DNA of 64,000 nt from Alteromonas sp. BL110 (GCF_003443615.1 NZ_CP031967.1:3906001-3970000), one strand, 5' to 3'; positions 26,694-35,806 are shown, numbered from the stretch's first letter. Numbers and translations are program-made. The notes: generated by a model from the letters alone, not told the origin.

Positions 26694-27353
26694 TTAAACT
26701 ATTGCGCCATGAATAAGATAGGCTGCATATATGGCCATCATTACTGCGATGATTTGTCTAACGCGATTGTGCTGAAAACTACGGGTAATGTAATGACTAC
26801 CTGCGCTTGCAGCGAGGAGAGTAGGCAGGGTGCCTAAACCGAAGAAAAACATAATAGCAGCGCCTTGTAGCGCATTCCCCGCCGCTAAAGACCAAGTCAG
26901 TGTTGAATACACTAATCCACACGGCAGCCACCCCCAGATAAACCCGTAGGGTATAGCACTAAGCGGTGTTTTGAACGGTAAAAAACGTTTAGATAACGGC
27001 TGTAGTTTGGAGAATAAACCTTTTCCTGCGCTTTCCAATACCGTTAGACCCGTCCACCATTTGCCTAAATAGCAGGCCAGTAAAAGCAACATAATTCCAC
27101 TTAGAAGGGAAAGGGCATAGTTGGCAAGAGGGATATAGTCTGCTGCAATTTTTCCAAGTGCCCCGGTTAAAGCGCCAGCAATGGTGTAGCTAGCTATGCG
27201 CCCCATGTTATAGGCGAGGGTGTAAGGTACTGCTGATGCACCTTTTGGTGAGACCATTCTCAGCGCCGCTACTATACCACCGCACATGCCCACACAATGA
27301 ACACCGCCAGCTAAGCCGATAAGAAAGGCCGAGAAGTAATTAATCCCCTCCAT
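26694..27353 (-). CDS. TauE/SafE-family membrane protein linked to cbb3 assembly genes
   Basis: A 219-residue membrane protein with about six hydrophobic segments. The first, 'FLIGLAGGVHCVGMCGG', and a later 'GWLPCGLVYSTL' carry cysteines placed as in DsbD/CcdA-like transporters. It overlaps ccoS by 14 bp, so translation is coupled. Genes of this type often sit next to ccoI/ccoS in Alteromonadales and may take part in copper or thiol delivery to the oxidase. The role is inferred from context. The track-open frame extends to 27443 but the ATG at 27353 is the credible start. Confidence 0.7.
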   Translation of the reverse strand: MEGINYFSAFLIGLAGGVHCVGMCGGIVAALRMVSPKGASAVPYTLAYNMGRIASYTIAGALTGALGKIAADYIPLANYALSLLSGIMLLLLACYLGKWWTGLTVLESAGKGLFSKLQPLSKRFLPFKTPLSAIPYGFIWGWLPCGLVYSTLTWSLAAGNALQGAAIMFFFGLGTLPTLLAASAGSHYITRSFQHNRVRQIIAVMMAIYAAYLIHGAIV

Positions 27354-27570
27354 GCTGCCCTTGGTTTTTCTCTGCTTTAGTTTCCTGAAGTTGTTTGCGT
27401 TGCTCAGCGAGCTTTTTCTCCTCAGGCGGAAGATCATCATCAAATAGTATGCTGTAGCCCTGACGGTCTAAGTCTTCAAACTGATTGGTTTTAACCGCCC
27501 AGAAGAATATCACGATTGCCACAGCCACTATGATGATCGCGATTGGTATTAAAACGTAAATAATGCTCAT
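27340..27570 (-). CDS. ccoS: cbb3-type oxidase assembly protein CcoS
   Basis: A 76-residue protein with one N-terminal transmembrane helix ('YVLIPIAIIIVAVAIVIFFW') followed by 'KTNQFEDLDRQGYSILFDDD', the invariant CcoS signature. It is needed for heme and copper insertion into CcoN. It starts one base after the ccoI stop and overlaps the next gene. Confidence 0.95.
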   Translation of the reverse strand: MSIIYVLIPIAIIIVAVAIVIFFWAVKTNQFEDLDRQGYSILFDDDLPPEEKKLAEQRKQLQETKAEKNQGQHGGD

Positions 27571-27571
27571 G

Positions 27572-30004
27572 CTATTTGCCTAAAAGTCGCGTAGAGTTTG
27601 TCACTACTATGATACTGCTTAATGACATGCCAACAACCGCCATCCACGGCGAAAGTAGGCCTGATACAGCGAAAGGTAAGATCAAAACGTTGTAACCTAC
27701 CGACCAACCAATATTTTGTCTTATTTTTTGCTTCACTTGATGTGATGTGCGAATAAGTTCAGGTACTGAGAGTAATTGGTCGCCTAGCAAAATCACGTCA
27801 GCGGCAGTTTTTGCAACATCAGTGGCATTACCTACTGCTATTGCTACATCAGCACTGGCTAGAACAGGTGCGTCATTGATGCCATCCCCCATCATCATTA
27901 CCTTTGAGCCTGATTGCTGCATAGCTTGAACTGCTTCGTATTTTTGCTCTGGTGTAAGTCCACCTTTCGCAGTGGAAATTGGTAAAGACGCGGTAAGAGA
28001 ATTCACATTTGGCTGTGTATCACCGCTTAATACTGCAAGAGTATGACTTTTTGCCAATATATCGAGGGTTTCTTGGGTATCGTCACGCAGTGAGTCTCGA
28101 ACTTCAAATGCCGCCATAATACGGCCTTTGACAGTAAGAAACACGTTAGCTGAAGGAAATTCATCGATGACTTTTAACTGTGATTCGTGAACGCTGAATG
28201 CTGCAGAGCCCATGGAAAAAAGCGTGTCATTAATTTCACCGCTAATTCCGCCACCTGGTGTGACCGTAAAATTAGAGACTTTGTGGATAGTGCTGCTGCT
28301 TAACGCTTTATTATCGCTAAGGGCTTTATTATCGCTAAAGGCTTTAGCAATAGGGTGCTCAGAACGAGATTCCAGCGAGCGGGCGATGGATAGCGCGCTA
28401 TCACTATCGACACCATCAGCATACCAGGCGTTTGATATAGTGAACTTACCTTGTGTAAGCGTACCGGTTTTATCTAGCGCGATGGTGTCAATATCAGTTA
28501 TTTGCTCTAAGGCGTCGGCACGCTTTAGCAAAATACCTTGCCTGTTTAATTTCGCCATAGCGCAAGTAAGCGCTGATGGCGTGGCTAATCCTAGGGCGCA
28601 AGGGCAAGTAGCTACCAGCACTGAAATGGTGATCCAAAATGCATCATTACTGCCGTTAAAGGCCCAAAAGGCGTAGGTTACCGCTGAAATAAGCAGTACC
28701 GCCGAGACAAAATATCGAGAGAAATTATCGGCTATCTGTGCGGCTTTCGGTTTACTTGCCATCGCGCTTGCTTGAAGCCTAACAATCTGATTTACCAACG
28801 CATTTTTAAGAGTTTGCGTAACTATAATGGTGAGGCTACCGTCCTGACATACGGTACCCCCGTAAACAGCGCTGTTGCTTGATTTACGAACTGGGTTAAA
28901 TTCACCGGTAAGCATAGACTCATCAACCGCAGCGTTCCCTTCTGTAACCAGCCCATCAATGGGGATAGTCTCACCAGGCTTAACAAGCACTACATCGTCT
29001 ATCTTTAACTGCTTTGCTAGACATTCAACAACGCTACCATCTGACATTAATTTAGTCGCTGACACAGGCACATACTGCATCATATTCGCAGAAATCTGCG
29101 CGGCTCTGTGTCGACTACGGTGTTCTAAGAATCGGCTAAGTAACAGCAGAAAAATGAACATACAGATGGATTCGAAATACACTTCGCCTTGCTCTAGCAT
29201 GGTAGAGCGAATACCGGCGATGTAAGTGCCAAATATTGCCAGTGTAACCGGCACATCCATGTTAACCGTTTTCGCGCTAAGTGCTTTAGCTGCACCCACG
29301 TAAAAGGTGCTACCAGAATACAGCACAACCGGTGTAGTCAGTGTAAGAGCAACCCAGTAAAAATATTGTCGAGTCTCTAATTCAATAGCGCCAAACCAGT
29401 CAAAATAAAGACCGGTCATTAACATCATAACCTGCATGGTCATAATGCCTGCAAGCCCCAGCTTTTTCAAAAAGGTCTTTTGTTCGCGCTTGTAACTAGC
29501 TTCGTGCTCATCAGGATGAAATGGTGAGCCAATATAGCCAATGCGTTTCAGCGTAGACAGAATTTGGCTGAGCTTAATTTGAGACGGTGACCAGGTAACC
29601 AGTGCTCTGCGCTCTTGTACATTTACAGCTACTTGCTTAATGCCTTCAACTTTCGATAATTGCTTTTCAATCAGCCAGCCACACGCAGCGCATGTGATAC
29701 CCTCAAGGGTCAGCTGAATTTGCTTATCTTGGCCTTCTTCAAACACGAACTCTTCTTGAAGGGAAGGGTCGTCATACACTTTGAGCTTGTCGAGTGTTTC
29801 TAGAATGCTATCATCTGATTTTTGGGCAGGTTCGGTTCTAAACTGATAATAGTCTTCAAGACCATTACTAACAATAGCTTCAGCTACCGCTAAACACCCT
29901 GGGCAACACATATCCCGCTGTTGCCCTAAAATAACAGTAGTAAATTTGCCATCGTCGGAATCTGCCACTGGCAAACCGCAATGGTAACAGTCGTGCTTGG
30001 CCAT
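27572..30004 (-). CDS. ccoI: Copper-translocating P1B-type ATPase CcoI
   Basis: An 810-residue P1B-ATPase. Residues 1-40 carry a four-cysteine zinc-ribbon-like motif (Cys6, Cys9, Cys33, Cys37). Residues 95-160 are an HMA domain with CAAC at 105-108. TGE is at 366-368, CPC at 467-469 marks the copper-binding membrane helix, DKTGT at 511-515 the phosphorylated Asp, and HP at 550-551 the nucleotide site. The 'MMMGDGINDAP' hinge follows near 690. Such ATPases supply copper for the CcoN heme-copper centre. Just after HP the protein has a short tandem repeat (see 28305-28341). It overlaps the ccoH start by one base. Confidence 0.95.
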   Translation of the reverse strand: MAKHDCYHCGLPVADSDDGKFTTVILGQQRDMCCPGCLAVAEAIVSNGLEDYYQFRTEPAQKSDDSILETLDKLKVYDDPSLQEEFVFEEGQDKQIQLTLEGITCAACGWLIEKQLSKVEGIKQVAVNVQERRALVTWSPSQIKLSQILSTLKRIGYIGSPFHPDEHEASYKREQKTFLKKLGLAGIMTMQVMMLMTGLYFDWFGAIELETRQYFYWVALTLTTPVVLYSGSTFYVGAAKALSAKTVNMDVPVTLAIFGTYIAGIRSTMLEQGEVYFESICMFIFLLLLSRFLEHRSRHRAAQISANMMQYVPVSATKLMSDGSVVECLAKQLKIDDVVLVKPGETIPIDGLVTEGNAAVDESMLTGEFNPVRKSSNSAVYGGTVCQDGSLTIIVTQTLKNALVNQIVRLQASAMASKPKAAQIADNFSRYFVSAVLLISAVTYAFWAFNGSNDAFWITISVLVATCPCALGLATPSALTCAMAKLNRQGILLKRADALEQITDIDTIALDKTGTLTQGKFTISNAWYADGVDSDSALSIARSLESRSEHPIAKAFSDNKALSDNKALSSSTIHKVSNFTVTPGGGISGEINDTLFSMGSAAFSVHESQLKVIDEFPSANVFLTVKGRIMAAFEVRDSLRDDTQETLDILAKSHTLAVLSGDTQPNVNSLTASLPISTAKGGLTPEQKYEAVQAMQQSGSKVMMMGDGINDAPVLASADVAIAVGNATDVAKTAADVILLGDQLLSVPELIRTSHQVKQKIRQNIGWSVGYNVLILPFAVSGLLSPWMAVVGMSLSSIIVVTNSTRLLGK
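28305..28341 (-). repeat. 18-bp in-frame tandem duplication inside ccoI
   Basis: The unit of about 18 bp is present twice with one difference and a third partial copy follows. It adds SDNKAL-SDNKAL to the nucleotide-binding domain right after SEHPIAKAF. The period keeps the frame. It lies at a surface loop position in other P1B ATPases. Confidence 0.8.
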
Positions 30005-30483
30005 TATGGATTGAATTTCATTTTGCCAGAGTGGGGCAGATAGACCGTGTTTTGAATTTTCCAGCTATCATCGATTGGCGTGAGCGATATGCGCCATTTA
30101 CCATCTAAGTCTTCTTCGACAAAACCGCGATAAATCCCATTCGCATCGCGACTTAGTAAAACGCTGACGTCACGCTCTTCTAGCGTGACGTGATAGAAAC
30201 TTAACTTAACTGCGTTACCTTCTTGTGGGATACCCGAATGGAATTGCAGCGCTATGCTACCATCTTCAATGGTCAAGTCTGTGGTGATATTCATGCGCCG
30301 GGCTATGGCTTCCTTGTCCAAACGGGCGTTAATTGCTTTGCCTTCTTTGTAATAATCGTCTACAACAAGGCTATCCTCAGTAGAAATAGCAAGGTTTAAC
30401 AATACGCCACCCATAATAAGGGTAATGATAGGAACGGCAATTAAAAACCAGGGCCAGAACTCTTTATACCAGGGTCTATTCAT
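30004..30483 (-). CDS. ccoH: FixH/CcoH-like cbb3 assembly protein
   Basis: A 159-residue protein with a transmembrane segment at residues 10-33 ('FWPWFLIAVPIITLIMGGV') and a periplasmic beta domain, as in the FixH family. 'VDDYYKEGKAINARLDKE' is the typical motif after the helix. It is a stable partner of the oxidase subunits during assembly. It opens the ccoH-ccoI-ccoS unit and shares a base with the ccoI start. Typical clusters have a ccoG gene before it; none is seen here. Confidence 0.85.
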   Translation of the reverse strand: MNRPWYKEFWPWFLIAVPIITLIMGGVLLNLAISTEDSLVVDDYYKEGKAINARLDKEAIARRMNITTDLTIEDGSIALQFHSGIPQEGNAVKLSFYHVTLEERDVSVLLSRDANGIYRGFVEEDLDGKWRISLTPIDDSWKIQNTVYLPHSGKMKFNP

Positions 30484-30660
30484 TTAATTATTTACTCGTC
30501 TTTACTTCACTAGCAAGGTCGCTAACAACATATCTATTATTACTACTGAACATGCGTATCCGACCTGTGTAATAAAGATAAATATGGTGTTAGTAATTTG
30601 CACCTACAGCGCGCTAAGTTTGTACGTAATGGCACTGTCTATATAGCTGTATTTTCTCAT

Positions 30661-30690
30661 AAAAAAAGCCCCGTAGTAACGAGGCTTTTT
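30661..30690. terminator. Bidirectional intrinsic terminator after ccoP
   Basis: AAAAAGCC and GGCTTTTT form a strong stem around 'CCGTAGTAACGA', flanked by A/T runs on both sides. It separates the ccoNOQP unit from the ccoH unit, which must therefore have its own promoter in 30484-30660. Confidence 0.85.
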
Positions 30691-30713
30691 AAGATATTTA
30701 ATGATTTAAATCA

Positions 30714-31667
30714 TTAATCATTTGAAAGGCTGTAAACATACGCTGCAACAACGTGAATTTTGTCGTCACCCAAGGTTTTCTTGAATGAAGGCATTACACC
30801 GTTACGACCGTAAGTAAGCGTCTCTGTTACCGCTCTGTGGCTGCCGCCGTAAAGCCAGATGTTGTCGGTAAGGTTTGGCGCACCAAGCGCCTGGTTGCCT
30901 TTACCGTCCATACCGTGACATGCCGCACATGCTGCGAAGCGAGCTTTACCCGCATTGGCTAGCTGTGGGTCTACATCGCGACCGCTTAAGCTAAGTACGT
31001 AGTTAACCACTTCTTCGATACCGTCTTCACCCATAGCGTCAAGCCATGCTGGCATTGCCGCTTTACGACCTAGCGTAAGGGTTTCAACGATTTTCGCACC
31101 TGAACCACCGTACAACCAATCGTTGTCCGTTAGGTTAGGGAAGCCGCCGTTTTGACCGCGAGCGTCAGAACCGTGACACTGAGAGCAGTTTTGTAGGAAT
31201 AAACGCTGACCTACTTTATTTGCTTCTGGGTCTTTAGCCAGTTCTTCAACAGGAACTTGTGCATACGCTTCAAAGATCGGATCGAACTTCTCTGCGGCAA
31301 AATCAAGTTCACGGTCATACTCTACTAGGTAGCCTTGCTCTTTTGCGTCAATACGCGCCTGAGCAGATTCTTCTAGTGATTGAATATTTTGGTTAGAGCT
31401 CTTCCAACCCCAAATACCTTCATACGCACCTAGGCCAGGATAAAGCGCTAGGTATATAAAGCCCCAAACGATGGTCATGTAGAACATAATTGTCCACCAG
31501 CGAGGTAGTTGGTTATTCAACTCCTCAATACCATCAAATTCGTGACCCATTGACTCACCTTCAGCTACGCCAGTCTTGTTAGAAAGGCACCAGCGAAGAA
31601 GGAAGTAGCAACCAATGATTAACCCTAGGGTTATCACTGAAATCCAAATTGTCCAAAACATACTCAT
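30714..31667 (-). CDS. ccoP: cbb3 oxidase diheme cytochrome c subunit CcoP
   Basis: A 317-residue membrane-anchored cytochrome. Two hydrophobic segments lie in the first 80 residues, then two cytochrome c domains with CSQCH and CAACH, each followed by its distal methionine segment ('AAMPAWL', 'GVMPSF'). It carries electrons toward CcoO. The ATG at 31667 has AGGAGT 10 bp upstream. The open frame extends further upstream but has no better start. It follows ccoQ by 16 bp. Confidence 0.95.
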   Translation of the reverse strand: MSMFWTIWISVITLGLIIGCYFLLRWCLSNKTGVAEGESMGHEFDGIEELNNQLPRWWTIMFYMTIVWGFIYLALYPGLGAYEGIWGWKSSNQNIQSLEESAQARIDAKEQGYLVEYDRELDFAAEKFDPIFEAYAQVPVEELAKDPEANKVGQRLFLQNCSQCHGSDARGQNGGFPNLTDNDWLYGGSGAKIVETLTLGRKAAMPAWLDAMGEDGIEEVVNYVLSLSGRDVDPQLANAGKARFAACAACHGMDGKGNQALGAPNLTDNIWLYGGSHRAVTETLTYGRNGVMPSFKKTLGDDKIHVVAAYVYSLSND

Positions 31668-31683
31668 GAGTTCGAGACTCCTG

Positions 31684-31845
31684 CTAATCTTCTTTTGATT
31701 TTTCTTTTTCTTCGTCTGCAAACGGTAAGTTTGCTGCTTCGTCGAATTTTTTCTTGTTGCGGCCGCTAAACGCCCACCACACAACGCCGATGAAGCTTAC
31801 AAAGACGATGACAGTAAAAATGCTGCCTACAATTCCTTGATCCAT
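31684..31845 (-). CDS. ccoQ: cbb3 oxidase small subunit CcoQ
   Basis: A 53-residue protein that I translated directly from the gap between ccoP and ccoO. A single hydrophobic helix ('IFTVIVFVSFIGVVWWAFSG') is followed by a basic turn ('RNKKKFDEAANLPF') and an acidic-basic tail, the normal CcoQ layout. CcoQ stabilises the complex. It ends 16 bp before ccoP and begins 1 bp after the ccoO stop. Confidence 0.9.
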   Translation of the reverse strand: MDQGIVGSIFTVIVFVSFIGVVWWAFSGRNKKKFDEAANLPFADEEKEKSKED

Positions 31846-31846
31846 A

Positions 31847-32452
31847 TTATTTCAAATGTGTGCCAAGAGACTGTAGATAAGCAATAAGGGCTTGCATTTC
31901 CGTTTTACCCTGTACTGCCGCTTTCGCACCCGCAATATCTTCGTCGGTATACGGAACACCAAATCCACGGAATACTTCCATTTTTTCAGCTGTTAACTCG
32001 CCGTCAAGCGTGTTTTCCGCTAGCCAAGGGAAACCTGGCATATTCGACTCAGGTACTACGTTACGAGGATTAAGCAGGTGAACTCGGTGCCATTCGTCAC
32101 TGTAACGACCACCAACGCGTGCTAGATCTGGACCAGTACGCTTAGAGCCCCAAAGGAAAGGGTGCTCCCATACTGACTCACCAGCAACGCTGTAGTGACC
32201 ATAACGCTCAGTTTCTGCACGGAATGGACGGATCATCTGGCTGTGACAACCTACACAACCTTCACGGATGTAGATGTCTCGGCCTTCAAGCTCAAGCGCG
32301 GTATATGGACGTAGGCCTGTTACCGGTTCCATTACTTGCTGTTGAAACATCAACGGCGTAATTTGAACCATGGCACCAAAACTGATAGCGATAAGAATTA
32401 ATACCGTTAACAGACCGACGTTCTTTTCAATTAACTCATGTGCGTTTTTCAT
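31847..32452 (-). CDS. ccoO: cbb3 oxidase monoheme cytochrome c subunit CcoO
   Basis: A 201-residue protein with an N-terminal membrane anchor ('[20 protein letters not shown]') and one heme c site (CVGCH) within '[15 protein letters not shown]', the standard CcoO motif. The region '[17 protein letters not shown]' supplies the distal Met ligand. It passes electrons from CcoP to CcoN. It lies 15 bp after ccoN. Confidence 0.95.
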   Translation of the reverse strand: MKNAHELIEKNVGLLTVLILIAISFGAMVQITPLMFQQQVMEPVTGLRPYTALELEGRDIYIREGCVGCHSQMIRPFRAETERYGHYSVAGESVWEHPFLWGSKRTGPDLARVGGRYSDEWHRVHLLNPRNVVPESNMPGFPWLAENTLDGELTAEKMEVFRGFGVPYTDEDIAGAKAAVQGKTEMQALIAYLQSLGTHLK

Positions 32453-32467
32453 TATTCGTCTCCTTTA

Positions 32468-33901
32468 CTACGCTGGCTGAGTCGCTGGATCTGCAGCGAT
32501 ACTGCCTTTAGGTGCACGAACGGTTTTCCATGTGTTGTATGCCATAACAAGCATACCCGCTACCACGAAACAACCACCAATGAAACGAACCACATAGAAA
32601 GGCTTAGACGCTTCTAATGACTCAACAAAGCTGTAGGTCAAGGTACCGTCAGCATTAACTGCACGCCACATTAGCCCCTGTAGTACACCAGACATCCACA
32701 TCGCTACTATGTATAGAACAACACCGATAGTTGCGAACCAGAAGTGAACGTTAACAAGCTTAGTGCTGTACATCGCGCGCTGACCGAATAGCACAGGAAT
32801 TAAGTGGTAAATTGAACCAATTGAAACCATTGCAACCCAACCTAGTGCACCAGAGTGTACGTGACCAATTGTCCAGTCAGTGTAGTGAGACAGTGCATTA
32901 ACGGTCTTAATTGCCATCATTGGACCTTCAAAGGTAGACATACCGTAGAAAGACAATGAAACAATAAGGAAGCGCAATACTGGGTCGGTGCGAAGTTTAT
33001 GCCACGCGCCAGATAGCGTCATAATACCGTTAATCATACCACCCCAAGATGGAACGAATAGGATAATAGACATCACCATACCTAGTGACTGAGTCCAGTC
33101 AGGTAGGGCAGTGTAATGAAGGTGGTGAGGACCAGCCCAGATATACAGAGAGATAAGTGCCCAAAAGTGAACAATTGAAAGTCTGTATGAATAAACCGGG
33201 CGACCAGCTTGCTTAGGTACGAAGTAGTACATCATACCAAGGAAGCCCGCAGTTAGGAAAAAGCCTACCGCGTTGTGGCCGTACCACCACTGCATCATGG
33301 CGTCTACTGCGCCTGCATACAATGAATACGATTTAGTGAAAGATACCGGAATAGCCATGCTGTTACCAATATGAAGAATTGCAACAGTTAACATGAACGC
33401 GCCTAAGAACCAGTTTGCAACATAAATGTGCGAAACTTTACGGATTACTAGGGTTCCGAAGAAGTTGATGATATAAGCGACCCAAACCAGTGCCAAAAGG
33501 ATATCAATTGGCCATTCTAGTTCAGCGTATTCTTTCGAGCTAGTTAAACCCATAGGCAGGGTGATAACAGCTAGAACGATTACGGCTTGCCAACCCCAGA
33601 AGGTAAATGCGGCAAGTTTGTCACTGAACAGTCTTACCTGGCAGGTACGCTGAACGATGTAGTACGACGTTGCAAATAGCGCACAGCCGCCGAAGGCAAA
33701 AATAACGGCATTAGTGTGCAACGGACGCAAACGTGAGAATGTTAGCCATGGTGTGTCAAAGTTAAGCATAGGTGCAAATAATTGCGCGGCAATGAATACC
33801 CCTAGGCCCATACCAATGATACCCCAGACTATGGTCATGATGGTAAATTGCCTAACTACTTTATAATTGTAGTCAGGTTGTGCTTGGCTTATTTCACTCA
33901 T
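32468..33901 (-). CDS. ccoN: cbb3 oxidase catalytic subunit CcoN
   Basis: A 477-residue heme-copper oxidase subunit with about twelve transmembrane segments. Conserved histidine motifs are seen at '[15 protein letters not shown]', '[12 protein letters not shown]', '[13 protein letters not shown]' and 'HVHSGALGW', providing ligands for heme b, heme b3 and CuB. It reduces O2 to water with high affinity. The gene is first in the ccoNOQP operon, and a perfect FNR box lies 190 bp upstream, as expected for a microaerobically induced oxidase. Confidence 0.98.
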   Translation of the reverse strand: MSEISQAQPDYNYKVVRQFTIMTIVWGIIGMGLGVFIAAQLFAPMLNFDTPWLTFSRLRPLHTNAVIFAFGGCALFATSYYIVQRTCQVRLFSDKLAAFTFWGWQAVIVLAVITLPMGLTSSKEYAELEWPIDILLALVWVAYIINFFGTLVIRKVSHIYVANWFLGAFMLTVAILHIGNSMAIPVSFTKSYSLYAGAVDAMMQWWYGHNAVGFFLTAGFLGMMYYFVPKQAGRPVYSYRLSIVHFWALISLYIWAGPHHLHYTALPDWTQSLGMVMSIILFVPSWGGMINGIMTLSGAWHKLRTDPVLRFLIVSLSFYGMSTFEGPMMAIKTVNALSHYTDWTIGHVHSGALGWVAMVSIGSIYHLIPVLFGQRAMYSTKLVNVHFWFATIGVVLYIVAMWMSGVLQGLMWRAVNADGTLTYSFVESLEASKPFYVVRFIGGCFVVAGMLVMAYNTWKTVRAPKGSIAADPATQPA

Positions 33902-34091
33902 TTTAATGAATCTTCCACTTCAAATGAACTATGGTCTCCAACTGCCGGAATAGTACGGTCGAGACGTGTATCAGCTAAGGAATAACGCTTCACACCGAGC
34001 TCGGAAAGAGTAATAATTATTGTCTCCAAGCCAGTTGGTACGCGGATGATAAGGTTTTTAATTACAAAAAGATACCATAAACTACGTAAGC

Positions 34092-34105
34092 TTGATCTCC
34101 ATCAA
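34092..34105. promoter_or_regulatory. Perfect FNR box between ccoN and a divergent gene
   Basis: TTGAT-CTCC-ATCAA matches the FNR consensus at all ten defined positions. It lies 190 bp before the ccoN start codon and 26 bp before the start of the divergent gene at 34131. The closeness to 34131 suggests it controls the ccoN side; at 26 bp it would overlap or repress any promoter for the divergent gene. Confidence 0.85.
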
Positions 34106-34130
34106 TGAAGAAATACACAAAATTTAAGAA

Positions 34131-34610
34131 ATGCTAAATAACGATAACAATAAACGATCAAAAATTTTACATTCGCAGCTGCCGCTAGTGGCTATTGTTG
34201 TTGTAGCTGTGTGTGTATACCTTGCACATAAATTCCAGTCATCGGCGTTAAAAGACACGAGCGTTGTTAATGGAATAGGAAATAGCTGCAACTTTGTCAA
34301 TGAAACTTGCGAATTCTTAATTGATGACAAGCTTGCCATTGCATCCTTTTCAACCATGCCAAAGCCCGAAGAATCAGTAACAGTTAAACTTTTAATTCCC
34401 GAAGGGAAGAATATTGAAAGCGCTTGGATTGAAGGCGTAAATATGTATATGGGCAAAATTCCAGTGTTGTTAGATAGCGATGGTAAAGGAAAGTGGTCAG
34501 GCTGGTTTATGTTAGGCAGTTGTAGTGAACCCGTAATGAAGTGGCAGTTGCGACTGAATATAGAAGGTATGGACAGTCCCAGCTATTTGTATTTTGTCAC
34601 GCAGCAGTAA
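34131..34610 (+). CDS. Small membrane-anchored protein divergent from ccoN
   Basis: A 159-residue protein with one N-terminal transmembrane segment (about 17-35, 'LPLVAIVVVAVCVYLAHKF') and an external domain with three cysteines (two in the 'SCNFVNETCEF' stretch, one near the end). I do not recognise the family. The gene shares the upstream region of the ccoN operon, and its layout recalls small assembly or maturation factors of oxidases, but this is speculation from context. Start and strand are supported by the good hydrophobic N-terminus; the opposite-strand frame is low in quality. Confidence 0.65.
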   Translation: MLNNDNNKRSKILHSQLPLVAIVVVAVCVYLAHKFQSSALKDTSVVNGIGNSCNFVNETCEFLIDDKLAIASFSTMPKPEESVTVKLLIPEGKNIESAWIEGVNMYMGKIPVLLDSDGKGKWSGWFMLGSCSEPVMKWQLRLNIEGMDSPSYLYFVTQQ

Positions 34611-34683
34611 GCAGATTTGACCCTTATATAAATAGAAGAGCTGCAACGAGTGTAGTTAAGCTAATAAAGCGTTATAAATAAAA

Positions 34684-34722
34684 AAGACCGCTTAAACACA
34701 TGGTTTAAACGGCCGTTTTATT
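34684..34722. terminator. Bidirectional terminator between convergent genes
   Basis: GACCGCTTAAAC pairs with GTTTAAACGGCC (one mismatch and one G-U pair) around a short loop, with A-rich and T-rich flanks. It serves the + gene ending at 34610 and the bacterioferritin genes ending at 34760. Confidence 0.7.
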
Positions 34723-34759
34723 TAATACTAACTAAATGTACAGGCTTTAGGCATAAATC

Positions 34760-35227
34760 TTACATTTGCGATTGCAAATAGTTTTGAAGCCCTATACGTT
34801 TTATCAGACCTAGCTGCTGCTCTAACCAGTGTGCATGATCCATCTCTGTGTCGTCTAGTAGTACAATTAGCATGTCGCGGGTTACATAGTCTTTTTCAGT
34901 TTCGCAAAGTGCGATAACTTCACGCAGCTTTGCGTCAACTTCGTATTCAACTCGCAAATCACTCTCAAGCATTTCAGGTACGTCTTTACCCACTTTAAAG
35001 CCTGTACGCTTTGTCATGTCAGGCGTACCTTCTAAAAACAGCATGCGTTCGATTAACTTAGTGGCGTGACCGCGTTCATCGTCAAATTCGTGATCGATGC
35101 GTTCATATAGCTTGTTCATACCCCAATCAAGATACATCTGGGAGTGGATAAAATACTGATCCATGGCGGCTAACTCGTAAGAGAGTAGTTCATTTAAGCC
35201 ATTGATGATTGCCTGGTTACCTTTCAT
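34760..35227 (-). CDS. bfr: Bacterioferritin, ferroxidase-type subunit (no heme Met)
   Basis: A 155-residue bacterioferritin. Ferroxidase residues are kept: Glu18, Glu51, His54, the 'KLREVI' Glu near 94 and the Glu/His pair of 'TEMDHAHWLE' near 128-131. The heme-binding Met52 of E. coli Bfr is Arg52 here. It should therefore oxidise Fe(II) but not bind heme by itself. Its ATG overlaps the stop codon of the second bacterioferritin gene, so the two are made together. Bfr shells of 24 subunits store iron in the cytoplasm. Confidence 0.9.
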   Translation of the reverse strand: MKGNQAIINGLNELLSYELAAMDQYFIHSQMYLDWGMNKLYERIDHEFDDERGHATKLIERMLFLEGTPDMTKRTGFKVGKDVPEMLESDLRVEYEVDAKLREVIALCETEKDYVTRDMLIVLLDDTEMDHAHWLEQQLGLIKRIGLQNYLQSQM

Positions 35228-35703
35228 TAGTCATCTCCCATTACTTGCGCTTGTAGGTAGTTTTCAATTCCCATTGCATCAATTTGGTATTCTTGCGTTT
35301 CAATCCAGTCTAAGTGCTCTTCTTCGTATTCAAGAAGGTCTTCAAGCAAATCCCGAGAGACATAATCCTGCTTCTCTTCGCATAGCGCGATAGCTTCGCG
35401 AAGTAGAGGAAGCTGCTCTTTTTGAAAACGCGCATCACATGACAACATCTCTACGGTGTCTTCACCGATATAAAGCTTACCTAACGCTTGAAGGTTAGGA
35501 AGGCCTTCAAGAAAAAGAATGCGTTCGATAAGCTCGTCCGCTTGCTTCATATCCTTGATGGACTTTTTATAGTTCTTTTCGTTAAGTTCAGAAAAACCCC
35601 AGTTTTTGAACATACGAGCGTGCAGAAAGTATTGATTTATCGAAGTAAGTTCACTCGTAAGTACTTCGTTCAATTTTGCGACGACTTGTTTATCACCTTG
35701 CAT
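35227..35703 (-). CDS. bfr: Bacterioferritin, heme-binding-type subunit (incomplete ferroxidase site)
   Basis: A 158-residue bacterioferritin. Met52, the axial heme ligand, is present ('[10 protein letters not shown]'), but two ferroxidase positions have changed: Glu51 is Asp and His54 is Gln. Glu18 and the 'YEEEHLDW' Glu/His pair remain. This is the mirror image of the downstream subunit. The start is the ATG at 35703; the open frame reaches further upstream without a better codon. It is first of the two-gene unit and precedes the ferroxidase-type gene with a shared base at the junction. Confidence 0.9.
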   Translation of the reverse strand: MQGDKQVVAKLNEVLTSELTSINQYFLHARMFKNWGFSELNEKNYKKSIKDMKQADELIERILFLEGLPNLQALGKLYIGEDTVEMLSCDARFQKEQLPLLREAIALCEEKQDYVSRDLLEDLLEYEEEHLDWIETQEYQIDAMGIENYLQAQVMGDD

Positions 35704-35792
35704 TGTGAAAACCCTATTAACGAATTTGGATAAAGTGTAGACTAAACTTGATGAACTGTCAAAATCTCCTTGTAAAACATACATTTACTAAC

Positions 35793-35806
35793 GATAATGT
35801 TTCTCA
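35793..35806 (-). promoter_or_regulatory. Fur-like site upstream of the bacterioferritin pair
   Basis: On the minus strand TGAGAAACATTATC matches the 14-base core TGATAATCATTATC at 12 positions. It is about 90 bp ahead of the bfr start. It is weaker than the other Fur boxes in the window. Confidence 0.35.

Noticed and set aside
27747..29225. Long + strand frames inside ccoI
   Set aside because: They are antisense shadows of a confidently identified P-type ATPase gene.
30700..30714. TGATTTAAATCA palindrome resembling an FNR box
   Set aside because: It lies between the ccoP stop and a strong terminator, so a promoter there would be stopped before ccoH; matches only 8 of 10 bases.
34124..34456. 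Minus-strand frame opposite the divergent membrane gene
   Set aside because: Low-complexity, no start signal, and the + strand frame has a clear membrane anchor and good position.
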